A stretch of 64,000 nucleotides of DNA. It comes from Mesorhizobium sp. 131-2-1. Its GTDB lineage: Bacteria; Pseudomonadota; Alphaproteobacteria; Rhizobiales; Rhizobiaceae. Of this stretch, positions 1 through 9,933 are shown piece after piece (within the stretch, counting starts at the first letter, position 1; every line of letters begins with the position of its first letter). Made by a program: the position numbers and the translations under genes. The notes beneath the pieces were generated by a model. That model was given only the letters and a program-made list of their open reading frames with translations, had not been told where the DNA came from and searched no databases. Location of the stretch: contig NZ_AP023247.1 in the NCBI RefSeq assembly GCF_016756535.1, forward strand, positions 1,116,001 through 1,180,000. The letters are read 5' to 3'.

Positions 1-1321
1 CTTCGACTGGGCGGCGCAGCCTTTCTTCACCGTCGTCACCACCTTCATCTTCGGGCCCTATTTCGCCTCGCGCATGGTCAGCGATCCGGTGATGGGCCAG
101 GCCGCCTGGGCTTGGGGCATCGCCGCCGCCGGCCTGGTCATCGCCGTGCTCTCGCCGATACTCGGCTCGATCGCCGACCAGACCGGGCCGCGCAAGCCGT
201 GGATCGCGTTCTTCGCGGCGATCAAGATCACCAGTCTGTGCCTCCTGTGGCTTGCCGCCCCCGGCTCGAACGTCTTCCTGATCGTGCTCCTGTTCTCGCT
301 GGCCTCGGTCGCGGCGGAGTTCTCAACCGTGTTCAACGATTCGATGATGCCGCGCCTGGTGCCGAAGAGCGAGATCGGCCGCGTCTCGAACATCGCCTGG
401 GGCCTTGGTTATCTCGGCGGCATGATCGCGCTAATCTTTGTCATCCTGTTCATGGCCGGCAATCCGGAAACCGGCAAAACGATCATCGGCCTCGATCCGA
501 TCCTCGGGCTCGACCCGAAGCTCGGCGAGGATGCGCGCGCCACAGGACCGCTGTCGGCCGGCTGGTATTTCCTGTTCATCCTGCCGATGTTCTTCTTCAC
601 CCCCGATGCCGTCAAAGGCATCCCGATCGGACCGGCGGTGCGCCAGGGATTGTCCGAACTGAAGTCGACCCTGGCCGAGGCGCGCAAGCGCGTCGGCATC
701 TTCCGCTTTCTCGTTGCCCGCATGATCTATCAGGACGGCGTCAACGCGCTGCTCACCCAAGGCGGCGTCTTCGCGGCGGCGATGTTCGGCTGGTCGATCA
801 CCGAGATCGGCATCTTCGGCATCATCCTCAACGTGGTCGCCATCTTCGGCTGCTGGATCGCCGCCCGCCTCGACACCGCGCTCGGATCCAAGGCGGTGGT
901 GATGATCGCGCTGGTGATGCTGACGGTGGCCACCGCCGGCATCGTCTCGACGGGCCCGGGTTTCACGCTGCTCGGCCTGATCCAGCTTTCCACCGCCGAT
1001 TCCGGCGGCTTGTTCGGCACCGCGGCCGAGAAGGCCTACATCCTCTACGGGCTGCTGATCGGGCTTGCCTTCGGGCCGGTGCAGGCCTCGTCGCGCTCCT
1101 ACATGGCGCGCAGCGTCACCGCCGCCGAATCCGGCCGCTATTTCGGCATCTACGCCTTGTCGGGACGGGCGACGAGTTTCCTGGCGCCGTTCCTGCTGGC
1201 AACGATCAGCTGGGCCACCGATTCGGCCCGGCTCGGCATGGCGGTGATCATCCTGTTCCTCGGCATCGGCATAGCGATCCTGATCAGGACGCCCTATCCG
1301 GCGGACCAGCCGGTGGAGTGA
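1..1321 (+). CDS. MFS permease, UMF1/Atg22-like (5' partial)
   Basis: The reading frame is open from the window edge ([12 protein letters not shown] precedes the first internal ATG at 74), so the true start lies upstream. The visible ~439 residues hold about eleven hydrophobic segments and the loop [13 protein letters not shown] between early helices, the usual MFS A-like motif. The opening residues and overall layout match the UMF1 (unknown major facilitator) family related to Atg22, whose substrates in bacteria are largely unknown. It is an inner-membrane transporter by family. The downstream neighbour purH is convergent, separated by a palindromic repeat. Family assignment is fairly sure; the substrate is unknown. 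Confidence 0.8.
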   Translation, partial: FDWAAQPFFTVVTTFIFGPYFASRMVSDPVMGQAAWAWGIAAAGLVIAVLSPILGSIADQTGPRKPWIAFFAAIKITSLCLLWLAAPGSNVFLIVLLFSLASVAAEFSTVFNDSMMPRLVPKSEIGRVSNIAWGLGYLGGMIALIFVILFMAGNPETGKTIIGLDPILGLDPKLGEDARATGPLSAGWYFLFILPMFFFTPDAVKGIPIGPAVRQGLSELKSTLAEARKRVGIFRFLVARMIYQDGVNALLTQGGVFAAAMFGWSITEIGIFGIILNVVAIFGCWIAARLDTALGSKAVVMIALVMLTVATAGIVSTGPGFTLLGLIQLSTADSGGLFGTAAEKAYILYGLLIGLAFGPVQASSRSYMARSVTAAESGRYFGIYALSGRATSFLAPFLLATISWATDSARLGMAVIILFLGIGIAILIRTPYPADQPVE

Positions 1322-1324
1322 ACC

Positions 1325-1443
1325 TACCCTCCCCCTTGTGGGGAGGGTCGATCCGCGAAGCGGAGCGGGGTGGGGGTCAGCGCCGTCACCCCGCCCCGGT
1401 GCTCGCAAGCGAGCGCACCGACCCTCCCCATCGAGGGGAGGGT
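1325..1443. repeat. intergenic palindromic repeat
   Basis: Between the convergent permease and purH genes lies an imperfect inverted repeat: an ACCCTCCCCCTTGTGGGGAG hairpin at the left and a GACCCTCCCCATCGAGGGG hairpin at the right, with GC-rich complementary segments between them. This is the style of the short palindromic mosaic elements common between rhizobial genes. It may also act as a bidirectional transcription stop. Confidence 0.6.
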
Positions 1444-1451
1444 AAGGGCGC

Positions 1452-3068
1452 TCAATGCCTGAAATGCCTGACACCCGTGAACACCATGGCGATGCCGTGC
1501 GCGTCGGCGGCGGCAATCACCTCGTCGTCGCGCATCGAGCCGCCCGGCTGGATCACCGCCGTGGCGCCGGCTTCGATCGCCGACAGCAGGCCGTCGGCGA
1601 AGGGGAAGAAGGCGTCCGAGGCGACGACCGACCCCTTGGTCAAAGGCTCCGACAGGCCGGCGGCTTCCGCCGCGTCGAGCGCCTTGCGGGCGGCGATGCG
1701 CGAGGAATCGACACGGCTCATCTGGCCGGCGCCGATGCCGACGGTGGCGCCATCCCTGGCGTAGACGATGGCATTCGACTTGACGTGCTTGGCAACACGG
1801 AAGGCGAATTTGAGGTCGGCCATCTCGGCCGGCGTCGGCGCGCGCCTGGTCACCACCTTCAGCTCGAGATCGTCGACCACGGCATTGTCGCGGCCCTGGA
1901 CGAGCAGGCCGCCGGCGACGGATTTCACCGTGGTGTCGGTGGCGCGCGGATCGGGCAGGCCGCCGGTGACCAAAAGGCGCAGGTTCTTCCTAGCGGCGAC
2001 GATCGCCGCCGCCTCCGCCGACGCGTCGGGCGCGATGATGACCTCGGTGAAGGTCTTGACGATCTCCTCCGCCGCTTCGGCATCGAGTATCCGATTCATG
2101 GCGACGATGCCGCCGAAGGCCGAGACCGGATCGCAGGCCAGCGCCTTGGCATAGGCCGCCTTCAGCGAAGCGCCCTCGGCGACGCCGCACGGATTGGCGT
2201 GCTTGATGATGGCGATGGCCGCCGAGCGAGCCGGATCGAACTCGCCGACCAGCTCGAAGGCGGCGTCGGTGTCGTTGATGTTGTTGTAGGAGAGTTGCTT
2301 GCCCTGCAGCTGGCGCGCGGTAGCGACGCCCGGCCGCTTGTCGCCATTGAGGTAGAAGCCGGCGCCCTGATGCGGGTTCTCGCCATAGCGCATCACCTGA
2401 TCCAGCCTGCCGCCAAAGGCGCGCCAGGTCGGATGCTCGATCTCCAGCGCCTCGGCGAACCAACCGGAGATCGCCGCGTCATAGCTGGCGGTGCGGGCAA
2501 AGGCCTTGGCCGCCAGCTTCTTGCGGAAATCCAGCGACAGCGAGCCGATGTTCATCTCCAGCGCGTTGAGCACCGAGGCATAGTCGCCGGGATCGGTGAC
2601 GATGGCGACATAGGCGTGGTTCTTGGCCGAGGCGCGGATCATCGCCGGTCCGCCAATGTCGATGTTCTCGACGATCGAGGCGTAGCCGGCGCCGGAGCGG
2701 CGCACTTCCTCGAACGGATAGAGGTTGGAGACGACGAGGTCGATCGGCTCGATATGATGGTCGCGCATCGCCTTCGAATGCTCGGGATCGTCTCGCACGC
2801 CGAGCAGCGCGCCGTGGATCGAGGGATGCAGCGTCTTGACGCGGCCGTCCATGATCTCGGGAAAGCCGGTCAACTCGGAGACGTCGCGCACGGCGAGGCC
2901 GGCCTCGGCGATCGCTTTGGCGGTGCCACCGGTCGAGACGAGCTCGACGCCGGCGGCAGCGAGCGCTTTGGCGAAGTCGATCAGCCCGGTCTTGTCGAAG
3001 ACGGACAGCAGCGCGCGGCGCACGGGAACGAGGTCGGGCGCGGGAATGTTCTTGGCGGCGACGGCCAT
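1452..3068 (-). CDS. purH: bifunctional AICAR transformylase / IMP cyclohydrolase PurH
   Basis: 538 residues, normal length for PurH. It catalyses the last two steps of IMP synthesis: formyl transfer to AICAR and ring closure. The N-terminal cyclohydrolase (MGS-like) domain covers about residues 15-150 with [12 protein letters not shown] and the [12 protein letters not shown] segment; the transformylase domain follows with the RYGENPHQ motif and the IKHANPCG segment. The ATG at 3068 is chosen because AAAGG sits about 10 nt upstream and the start gives the usual short tail before [10 protein letters not shown]. It lies 105 bp downstream of the heparinase-like gene on the same strand, so read-through is possible. 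Confidence 0.96.
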   Translation of the reverse strand: MAVAAKNIPAPDLVPVRRALLSVFDKTGLIDFAKALAAAGVELVSTGGTAKAIAEAGLAVRDVSELTGFPEIMDGRVKTLHPSIHGALLGVRDDPEHSKAMRDHHIEPIDLVVSNLYPFEEVRRSGAGYASIVENIDIGGPAMIRASAKNHAYVAIVTDPGDYASVLNALEMNIGSLSLDFRKKLAAKAFARTASYDAAISGWFAEALEIEHPTWRAFGGRLDQVMRYGENPHQGAGFYLNGDKRPGVATARQLQGKQLSYNNINDTDAAFELVGEFDPARSAAIAIIKHANPCGVAEGASLKAAYAKALACDPVSAFGGIVAMNRILDAEAAEEIVKTFTEVIIAPDASAEAAAIVAARKNLRLLVTGGLPDPRATDTTVKSVAGGLLVQGRDNAVVDDLELKVVTRRAPTPAEMADLKFAFRVAKHVKSNAIVYARDGATVGIGAGQMSRVDSSRIAARKALDAAEAAGLSEPLTKGSVVASDAFFPFADGLLSAIEAGATAVIQPGGSMRDDEVIAAADAHGIAMVFTGVRHFRH

Positions 3069-3173
3069 GGGCTGGCGGCCTTTCAAGGCTCGATTGGAAG
3101 AAGCCCGCGCCGTAGCACATGAGATCAGGAAATCAAGCGTCGCGCGGTTGGCATCACACGCTGTTGCACGCCG

Positions 3174-4898
3174 TCAGTTGTTTTCCGGATAGCCGGCGAT
3201 GGTCGTGCGCGTCACTTGCCAGTGGACTTCCGATATCTCCGAGGCCTTGAAGGCAAGCACGATCTGCCGGCTGCGGCGAGGCCCGCCGAGCCCGGCGAAA
3301 TAGATCGATTCCTCCACCTCGGGCACGATTTCGGTGCAGGTGAACACCCAGGTGTCGCCCTGGTCGGCGGTGAGCACCAGGCGGTCATGCTCGTCCTGCA
3401 GCAGGCTGATATCGGGGTGGACATGGAAGCGCACGGCGACGAAGTCGCGGCCATTGTTGCGGATCGCGGCCCCGCCGGGGCGCAGGAAGCGGTCCCGGCC
3501 CGTCAGAACATTGCCGTTGCTCGACAGTTTCATTTCGCGCTCGTGCAGGAAGCCGAAGCGTTGGGCATAGCCGTCATGGCGGGCGAGGAAACCCTGGCTG
3601 CCCTTCTGGTCGGTGCGTTTGCAGGGCACATGCTGCGGGCCGCCGATCAGCGGCGAGCCGAGCAGGTCGTTGACGCGCAGCGAATGGCTGAAGCGCGCCG
3701 AGGAGGTGTCGTTGACAGTGGCGGTCGAATGGGCGGCGGTGGCGCGGGCCAGCGGCCGGAACTCGGCGGCGCCATAGGTGTCGATGCCGGCATTGACGAT
3801 ATAGTGCTGACGACCGGAGGACATCTCGAAGGCGAGGCAGCCGGCGTGGGCGGCGTTGGAGACGTCGACGGGCGGCGGCAGGCCGGTGTCGGCGATGACG
3901 GTGACGCCGCCCATCGACAGGCGCTCATAGCCGGAATGCGGCGCGTGCAGCAGCGGCGCGCCGACGGTGTCGTCATGGCGCAGGATGGTGGCGATGCGGT
4001 CGTGGATGGTCGCGCCCATGCCGTTGAAGCGGGCGAGGCTGCCGTCCTGGTGGCGGAAGAAGCGCAGCGCCGGCAGCATGCGGTCGATGGCGCCCATCAA
4101 GGCCGGCGGCGGCGTCTCGGCCTGGTTGGCATAGGTCTGGCGCAGCGGCAGGAGGTCGGCGAGCAACTCCAGAACCGTCATCGGGTTGCGCGAGATGTGG
4201 CCGCCGTCGGGAAGAATCTGGCGGTCGAGCTCCGCGGCGAGATTGCGGGTGGCGCCGCGCAACGCCGATGCCGGCGCCGGCAGCGACAGAGCGGCGAAGG
4301 CGAGCGCGATACGGGCGCGCAGCCTGTCCTTGCCGTCGGGCATCGCTCGCGCCATCGAGCGCAGATAACGGATCTGCACGGCAAGCGATTTGAGAAAGGC
4401 GCGATAGAAGGGAAATTCGGCCCCCTGCAGCACGACGGAGGAATGCTGCAGCCATGCGATCACGCGCTTGGCCGTGGTGCCGGGCTCCCAGGCGATGCCG
4501 GAAATCTGGTTGCCATGCATGGCGATCCAGTCGGAGACCAGCGCGCGGGCATTGGCGGCGGCGAGCTCGGTGCCGGCGGCGCGCATATGGCGCAGCCAGC
4601 GAAAGCCATGCAGCGTCTTTTGCCAGCCGCGATTGGGCACGTCGATCTGGAAGGGCGATTTGCCGCCGGTCTCGACCAGATGTCCCGACAGCGGATAGCG
4701 GCCGTAGTAGATTTCGAGCGCGATCTGCGGGTCGGCGAGCCTGAGGTCCGGCGGCGCGATCAGGACGCGTTCGGGCGTGCGGCCAGAATAGCGCCAGCGA
4801 TAGACCGGCCCGGCGCGCAAACGCCGGCGGGTCTTACGCCAGAACTCCTTCGCAACAAGCGTCCATAGCCGCGTCGTGCTGCCGGCAGCGATTGCCAA
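3174..4898 (-). CDS. heparinase II/III family protein
   Basis: 574 residues. The N-terminal part (about 1-300) has the alpha/alpha-toroid pattern and the IAWEPGTTAKRVIAWLQHS segment typical of this family; the C-terminal half (about 330-570) is the beta-sandwich heparinase II/III domain with GGVTVIADTG and FHVHPDISL. Relatives are polysaccharide lyases or related enzymes acting on uronate-containing glycans. No clear Sec signal peptide is seen. The only in-frame start near the conserved N-terminus is TTG at 4898, with AGGAGG 4 nt upstream. It sits between rsmB and purH on one strand, an order I believe is common in rhizobia. The substrate is not inferable. Confidence 0.85.
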   Translation of the reverse strand: MAIAAGSTTRLWTLVAKEFWRKTRRRLRAGPVYRWRYSGRTPERVLIAPPDLRLADPQIALEIYYGRYPLSGHLVETGGKSPFQIDVPNRGWQKTLHGFRWLRHMRAAGTELAAANARALVSDWIAMHGNQISGIAWEPGTTAKRVIAWLQHSSVVLQGAEFPFYRAFLKSLAVQIRYLRSMARAMPDGKDRLRARIALAFAALSLPAPASALRGATRNLAAELDRQILPDGGHISRNPMTVLELLADLLPLRQTYANQAETPPPALMGAIDRMLPALRFFRHQDGSLARFNGMGATIHDRIATILRHDDTVGAPLLHAPHSGYERLSMGGVTVIADTGLPPPVDVSNAAHAGCLAFEMSSGRQHYIVNAGIDTYGAAEFRPLARATAAHSTATVNDTSSARFSHSLRVNDLLGSPLIGGPQHVPCKRTDQKGSQGFLARHDGYAQRFGFLHEREMKLSSNGNVLTGRDRFLRPGGAAIRNNGRDFVAVRFHVHPDISLLQDEHDRLVLTADQGDTWVFTCTEIVPEVEESIYFAGLGGPRRSRQIVLAFKASEISEVHWQVTRTTIAGYPENN

Positions 4899-5147
4899 AA
4901 CCCCTCCTGATCGTCCCTACCCAAGCACAAGCTTATATGATTCAAGAACTTATGCGAAGGCGGATTTCGCGGGAGTGAGCGCGATCACTCAATCGGAACG
5001 CGATCCTCCCTAAAAAAATCGGCAAGTTTTACGAAAACCAACGCCAAAGCGCGTCGTGTCGAAACGGAATCAGCGATACGCTTTGCGCCCTTTGCCCCCA
5101 TTCATGTCGGTTTCCCAAAACCCCCGCGCAGGCTTTGGCGACATGCG

Positions 5148-6530
5148 CTAGCCGGCGCGTCGCAAGCGGGCGGCGAAGAAGCCGTCGAGGCCGGACAATC
5201 CTGGCGATTCGTGCGGCAGATCGGCCGGCGTGGTGCGCAGCGTGCCCTCGGCCGTCAGGAACGGATCGATGCCGGCGATCTCGCCGGGGCGGACCGGATC
5301 GTCGGCAACATCGGCCGTCTCGGCAAGGAAGGCGCGATAGAGTTCCTCGCCTTCGAGCGGGTCGAGCGAGCAGTTGGAAAAGACAATGCGGCCGCCGGGC
5401 CTGACCAGGTCGACGGCGCGGGCGAGCAGCCTGCGCTGCAGCGCGGCGAGCTTTTCGACATCGGCCATCGTCTTGGTCCACGGCACGTCGGGATGCCGCC
5501 GCACCGTGCCGGTCGAGGAGCAGGGCGCGTCGAGCAGAACGGCATCGAACAGCTCAGCCGGCCGGTAGTCGAGCAGGTCCGTCTGCACGAGCTCAGCTGT
5601 AAGGCCGAGGCGAGCGAGATTTTGCGCCAGCCGCGCCAGCCGGTTCTTCGAGGTATCGACGGCGGTGACGCGCGCGCCGGCAAGGATGAGCTGCGCCGTC
5701 TTGCCGCCGGGGGCGGCGCAGAGGTCGGCGACGCGCAGGCCCTTGATGTCGCCGAACAGGCGGGCGGGCAGGCTGGCGGCCGCATCCTGCACCCACCAGG
5801 CGCCCTCGGCGAAACCGGGCAGCTCGATGACGGGCGCGGCCAGTCTTTCCACCCGCACCGTGCCGGTCGGCAAGACGATGCCGCCCAGCCGCTCGGCCCA
5901 GAGCGCCGAATCGGACTTGACCGTAAAATCGACGGGCGCCTCGTGGCGATGGGCGGCGAGAATCGCTGCCGCCTTGTCGGCGCCGTAGGCGGCCTTCAGC
6001 CGGCCGGAAAACCATGCCGGCGCTTCCTCGGTGGCGGCCAGCGCCGGGGCAAGCTCGGCGTCCTTGGCGCGCGCCAGCGTGCGCAGCACTCCGTTGACGA
6101 GGCCGGAAAAGCGCAGCGTGCGCGGATCGGACTTGGCGTGGGTCACGGCAAGGTCGACGGCGGCGCTGTCGGGAATGTCGAGGAACAGGATCTGCGCCGC
6201 CGCCATATGCAAAATATGCGACAGCGCGGTCGCGTTCTGCGGCAGCGGCTTTTCCAGCCGCCGCGCCAGCAGCCCGGTGATCGTCATGCGGTGGCGCAGC
6301 GCGGTGACCAGTATGGCGCGCACCAGCGCGCGGTCGCGCATGTCGAGCGCCCTGTATTGCGGGTGGCCGTTCTCGTGATCGGTCAGGCCGTCGAGCGGCG
6401 TGCGGGCGTCGATGACGGCGGCAAGCAGCCGCGCCGCCGCCTTGCGCGCCGCGAGGCCGGCGACCGCGTCGCCGTCCGCGCTCTTCTCATGATCGCCTGG
6501 GGTGCGCTGCCGGCGTTTGGCGCCGCTCAC
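5148..6530 (-). CDS. rsmB: 16S rRNA m5C967 methyltransferase RsmB
   Basis: 460 residues. The N-terminal NusB-like domain (about 20-150) precedes an m5C methyltransferase domain with the AdoMet motif [10 protein letters not shown], the PCSSTG motif and [10 protein letters not shown], whose Cys fills the position of the catalytic cysteine in motif VI. Family members methylate C967 of 16S rRNA. The GTG start at 6530 is chosen because it overlaps the htpX stop codon as GTGA, a sign of translational coupling; a longer frame upstream would run through the htpX coding sequence. PrmC/RsmF-like alternatives are less likely because of the NusB domain. Confidence 0.93.
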   Translation of the reverse strand: MSGAKRRQRTPGDHEKSADGDAVAGLAARKAAARLLAAVIDARTPLDGLTDHENGHPQYRALDMRDRALVRAILVTALRHRMTITGLLARRLEKPLPQNATALSHILHMAAAQILFLDIPDSAAVDLAVTHAKSDPRTLRFSGLVNGVLRTLARAKDAELAPALAATEEAPAWFSGRLKAAYGADKAAAILAAHRHEAPVDFTVKSDSALWAERLGGIVLPTGTVRVERLAAPVIELPGFAEGAWWVQDAAASLPARLFGDIKGLRVADLCAAPGGKTAQLILAGARVTAVDTSKNRLARLAQNLARLGLTAELVQTDLLDYRPAELFDAVLLDAPCSSTGTVRRHPDVPWTKTMADVEKLAALQRRLLARAVDLVRPGGRIVFSNCSLDPLEGEELYRAFLAETADVADDPVRPGEIAGIDPFLTAEGTLRTTPADLPHESPGLSGLDGFFAARLRRAG

Positions 6531-7546
6531 GACCACGGACCCTTGGGGCCGGTCGGATTGCGGCCCCACGGATTGGGTCTCGGCCGCGCCGGTTCGGCCG
6601 GCGGCGCGGGCGATGCCGCCCGATCCCAAGGACCCGCCGGGCGCTGCTCGTCCGCCTGTTGCGCTTCCGGAGCCTGGCGCGGAGCCGTTTGCGATCGGCC
6701 GCCCATCTCGCGCGCCATTTCCTGCAGGGCGGCGATGCGGTTGTCGGTGTTCGGATGGGTGGAGAACAGACTGTCCATACGCTCGCCATGCAGCGGATTG
6801 ATGATGAAGAGATGCGCGGTCGCCGGGTTGCGCTCGGCATCCGGGTTGCGGATGCGTTCGGCTCCGCGGGCGATCTTGTCAAGGGCCGATGCCAGCCACA
6901 GCGGGTTTCCGCAGATTTCGGCGCCGCGCCGGTCGGCCTCGTATTCACGGGTGCGGCTCACCGCCATCTGCACGATCATGGCGGCGAAGGGCGCGACCAG
7001 CATCGCCACCAGCACGCCGACGAAGCCGAACGGGTTGTTGTTGTCGCGGTTGCCGCCGAAGAAGAAGGCGAAGTTGCCCAGCATCGAGATGGCGCCGGCC
7101 AGCGTCGCGACGATGGTCATGGTCAGCGTGTCGCGATGCTGGATGTGGGCAAGCTCGTGCGCCATCACCGCCGCCACTTCCTCATGCGACAGGCGTTCCA
7201 GCAGTCCGGTCGACGCGGCCACCGCGGCATTCTCGGGATTGCGGCCGGTGGCGAAGGCGTTGGGTTGCGGATTGTCGATCAGATAGGTCTTCGGCATCGG
7301 CAGGCCGGCCTGCTTGGCCAGCGCCTGGACGATGGCGTAGAACTCGGGCGCGTTCTTCTCGTCGACCTCGACGGCGCGGTTCATCGACAGCACCATCTTG
7401 TCGGCATTCCAGTAGCTGAATAGATTCATGCCGGCGGCAAACAGCAGCGCGATCATCATGCCGCCGGTGCCGCCGATCAGGAAGCCGACGCCCATGAACA
7501 GCGCCGTCATCGCGGCAAGAAGCATGGCGGTACGAAGGGTGTTCAT
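6527..7546 (-). CDS. htpX: membrane zinc metalloprotease HtpX
   Basis: 339 residues. Two N-terminal membrane segments (about 5-40), the zinc site HELAH near residue 137, two further membrane segments (about 145-200) and the third zinc ligand region REYEADRRG define an M48 HtpX protease, which degrades misfolded inner-membrane proteins. The C-terminal ~50 residues are Pro/Ala/Arg-rich and low complexity, longer than in E. coli HtpX. It starts a leftward run with rsmB coupled to its stop codon. The gene is divergent from the SDHAF4-like gene; the 103-bp spacer should hold both promoters. Confidence 0.95.
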   Translation of the reverse strand: MNTLRTAMLLAAMTALFMGVGFLIGGTGGMMIALLFAAGMNLFSYWNADKMVLSMNRAVEVDEKNAPEFYAIVQALAKQAGLPMPKTYLIDNPQPNAFATGRNPENAAVAASTGLLERLSHEEVAAVMAHELAHIQHRDTLTMTIVATLAGAISMLGNFAFFFGGNRDNNNPFGFVGVLVAMLVAPFAAMIVQMAVSRTREYEADRRGAEICGNPLWLASALDKIARGAERIRNPDAERNPATAHLFIINPLHGERMDSLFSTHPNTDNRIAALQEMAREMGGRSQTAPRQAPEAQQADEQRPAGPWDRAASPAPPAEPARPRPNPWGRNPTGPKGPWS

Positions 7547-7649
7547 CGTCTAGATCCGTCCGTAATGGCGAAAGGGGTCGATCCTTGCGAGTTCATGGCT
7601 ATATGATGGGAGACACCCGCCCCCGTTTCAATGCGCCCGGACCAATCGC

Positions 7650-7871
7650 ATGACCGACCAGACCAGCAAAGCCGATGCCGCCCCGGCCAGCGACGCACCG
7701 CAAAGGGCACTGACGCCGGCGGCCAGCCGGGCGCTGGCGGAAGCCGAGGCAAGGCGCAAGGCGTATCGCGAAAAGGAAGCCGCGCTGCCGAAGGAAATCG
7801 GCGGCCGTGGCGGCAAGGAACCCGGCCGCTATGGCGACTGGGAGGTGAAGGGCCTGACCACCGATTTCTAA
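7650..7871 (+). CDS. SDHAF4/DUF1674 family protein
   Basis: 73 residues. The C-terminal block GGRGGKEPGRYGDWEVKG is the hallmark of DUF1674, the bacterial counterpart of the succinate dehydrogenase assembly factor SDHAF4; the N-terminal half is a charged Ala-rich helix. In eukaryotes SDHAF4 binds the flavinylated SdhA subunit during complex II assembly; the bacterial role is inferred from that. The frame ends on the conserved TTDF tail. It is divergent from htpX and convergent with the HAD gene. Confidence 0.85.
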   Translation: MTDQTSKADAAPASDAPQRALTPAASRALAEAEARRKAYREKEAALPKEIGGRGGKEPGRYGDWEVKGLTTDF

Positions 7872-7882
7872 AGGGCGCGCGA

Positions 7883-7910
7883 GGCGGGCCTGACCTGAAT
7901 CTCAACCCAC
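7883..7910. repeat. half copy of the GATATTCAGGTGAGGCC repeat family
   Basis: GGCCTGACCTGAATCTCAAC here matches the right end of the larger inverted-repeat elements at 23711-23840 and 53036-53268. Only the right half is present, wedged between two convergent genes, so it looks like a decayed solo end. Confidence 0.55.
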
Positions 7911-8576
7911 CTAGGCCGCGTCGCGCTGCGGCTCGAGGAAGATCCAGCCGGTATCGTCGACAGCAATGCCGAGCGCGTCGTAGGAGGCGATGCTGACGTG
8001 CGGCGTCGCGATCGGATGCGTGTGCGTGGCGCTGATCACCATCAACGAAGCGCCCGCCGCTTCCGCCGCAGCGATGCCGGCCGGCGCATCCTCGAAGATG
8101 AGGCAATCATGCGCCTCGAAGCCGAGACGCCTGGCCGCGAGCTGGAAGCAATCGGGCGCCGGCTTGCCGCGGGTCACGTCCTCGGCCGCGACGATCACGG
8201 CGGGGACGGGGATGCCGGCCGCCTTCATGCGCAGCAGCGCCAGTTCACGTGGCGCAGAGGTGGCGATCGCCCAGCGCTCAGGCGGCAGCGACTTGAGAAA
8301 CGCCACCGCGCCGGCGATCGGCACGATGCCTTCGAGATCATCCGCCTCCGCCTTCAGCAGCGCGTCGGCTTCGAGCACGGGATCGACGCCGGGAAGCATC
8401 AGCTCGCCGATGGTCTCGATGGCACGCTTGCCATGAATCGTCGGCAGGAAGGTCGCGACGTCGAGGCCCTGGCGCTGCGCCCAATCGGTCCACACCCTTT
8501 CGGCCGCGGCGATGGAATTGATCACCGTGCCGTCCATATCGAACAGGAAGGCCGCGAATTTTCTGCCTGCAAACAT
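7911..8576 (-). CDS. HAD-superfamily phosphatase (sugar-phosphatase-like)
   Basis: 221 residues of a subfamily IA haloacid dehalogenase hydrolase. Motif I is FDMDGTVINS (nucleophile Asp and acid Asp), motif II IATSAP, motif III around GKPAPDCF and motif IV FEDAPAG; the helical cap lies between motifs I and II. The pattern fits small sugar-phosphate phosphatases such as 2-deoxyglucose-6-phosphate phosphatase, but the substrate cannot be read from sequence. The ATG at 8576 is used, with AGGA about 9 nt upstream. A longer frame upstream is not credible because of its composition. Confidence 0.85.
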   Translation of the reverse strand: MFAGRKFAAFLFDMDGTVINSIAAAERVWTDWAQRQGLDVATFLPTIHGKRAIETIGELMLPGVDPVLEADALLKAEADDLEGIVPIAGAVAFLKSLPPERWAIATSAPRELALLRMKAAGIPVPAVIVAAEDVTRGKPAPDCFQLAARRLGFEAHDCLIFEDAPAGIAAAEAAGASLMVISATHTHPIATPHVSIASYDALGIAVDDTGWIFLEPQRDAA

Positions 8577-8744
8577 CTGAAATCCTGGGGAACGTTTCGG
8601 GGAGGGCGAAGCGTGATTGCACCGTAGCGTCGCCGGCGCCGCATGGGAAGGCGCGAGACGGTCTTTTCGGGTGCCGGGAGGAACAACGGACCCTTTGCCG
8701 CGTTGAACAGGCTGCCATCCAAGAATGTCGAAGGGGGAACCGCG

Positions 8745-9614
8745 ATGCTGATCAGGCTCGGCTATGAAATCGCTATCGAATGTGTCGCGGCCACGCCGAT
8801 CATCTCGCTGCTCGAAATCCATAGGGAGCGCCAAGCCGACATCAAGCGGCAGACCCGCGTGCTGACCTCGCCTTCGGTGCCGACCAGGGTCTACCAAGAC
8901 CGCCACGGCAACGGCTGCCGGCGGTTTACTGCCCCGGCAGGCGGTTTTCGCATCCTCTACGACGCGGTCATCGAGGATAGCGGCGAGCCGGACGAGGTCA
9001 ACACCCTGGCCAGGGAAACCCCGGTGGCGGAACTGCCCGACGACGTGCTGGTCTATCTTCTCGGCAGCCGCTACTGCGAGACCGACCATCTCAGCGAACT
9101 TGCCTGGCGACGGTTCGGCCATTTGCCGCCGGGCTGGGCGCGGGCGCAGGCGATCGTCGACTACGTCCACAGCCGGCTGTCCTTCGGCTACGGCTATGCG
9201 CGCGCCACCCGCACGGCGGCCCAGGCGCATGAGGAGCGCGTCGGCGTCTGCCGCGACTTCGCGCATCTGGCGATCGCGCTCTGCCGTTGCATGAACATCC
9301 CCGCTCGCTACGTGAACGGTTATCTCGGCGACATCGGCGTGCCCGTCGATCCGGCGCCGATGGATTTCTCGGCCTGGCTTGAAGTGTTCCTCGACGGCAA
9401 ATGGTACACGTTCGATCCCCGCCACAATATCCCCAGGATCGGCCGCGTCGTCATCGCGCGCGGCCGCGACGCCACCGACGTGCCGCTGCTGCACAGTTTC
9501 GGCCAGCATCAGCTCAAGCTGTTCAAGGTCTGGACCTATGAGCAGGAGCGCAATCTGTTCAGCCCGCCCCATCACAGCGTCGACAGGACGGTCAACGCGC
9601 AGATGCTGGCATAG
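8745..9614 (+). CDS. transglutaminase-like cysteine protein
   Basis: 289 residues. A beta-rich N-terminal part (about 1-95) is followed by a transglutaminase-like core with the cysteine motif GVCRDFAHLAIALCRCM (Cys169) and WLEVFLDGKWYTFDPRHN (Asp224). The usual His of the HAW motif is replaced: the segment reads MDFSAWLEV. Members of this family are papain-fold enzymes, often peptidases or of unknown activity. The ATG at 8745 has GAAGGGGG upstream and gives the typical beginning. No signal peptide is visible, so a cytoplasmic location is likely. Possible loss or change of activity is discussed as a finding. Confidence 0.82.
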   Translation: MLIRLGYEIAIECVAATPIISLLEIHRERQADIKRQTRVLTSPSVPTRVYQDRHGNGCRRFTAPAGGFRILYDAVIEDSGEPDEVNTLARETPVAELPDDVLVYLLGSRYCETDHLSELAWRRFGHLPPGWARAQAIVDYVHSRLSFGYGYARATRTAAQAHEERVGVCRDFAHLAIALCRCMNIPARYVNGYLGDIGVPVDPAPMDFSAWLEVFLDGKWYTFDPRHNIPRIGRVVIARGRDATDVPLLHSFGQHQLKLFKVWTYEQERNLFSPPHHSVDRTVNAQMLA

Positions 9615-9933
9615 GCCCTGCGGCCGCCGGATTACAGCCAAGACATAGAGCCGGATCATGATCCGCTTCGGCACAGCGCCCCTGTGCCGGACTGGGATCG
9701 CGGTTGGCGGCTCGGCCGGTCGAAGACGGATCATGGTAAGCACTTCCTAAACGCCGAGGCCGCCACAGCTTTTCGTTTACCGGCCGTTCACCCTGTCTCG
9801 CTCCTAAGTTAAGCAAAAACAATGACTTGACCAGAAAACACCGGTTTCATTCGGCAGGGTGCCCCAACCCGGCCGGAATCCTGCACCGCATCCGTCAGTC
9901 GGCTTCGAGGCCGATGGCGAATGGAGGCGGAAG
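9615..9933. other. 319-bp intergenic region
   Basis: No credible gene. It contains a perfect 14-bp palindrome CGGATCATGATCCG at 9652-9665, with a related GGATCATG sequence repeated near 9730. An AT-richer stretch at 9805-9835 (TTAAGCAAAAACAATGACTTG) probably includes the promoter of the following TadG-like gene. Confidence 0.4.

Noticed and set aside
1455..3122. 555-codon frame opposite purH
   Set aside because: Antisense shadow of purH; no recognisable family.
5211..7286. 691-codon rightward open frame
   Set aside because: It is antisense to rsmB and htpX, whose motifs are unmistakable. Long antisense frames are expected at this GC content, and the composition (Arg/Gly/Asp-rich) is not protein-like.
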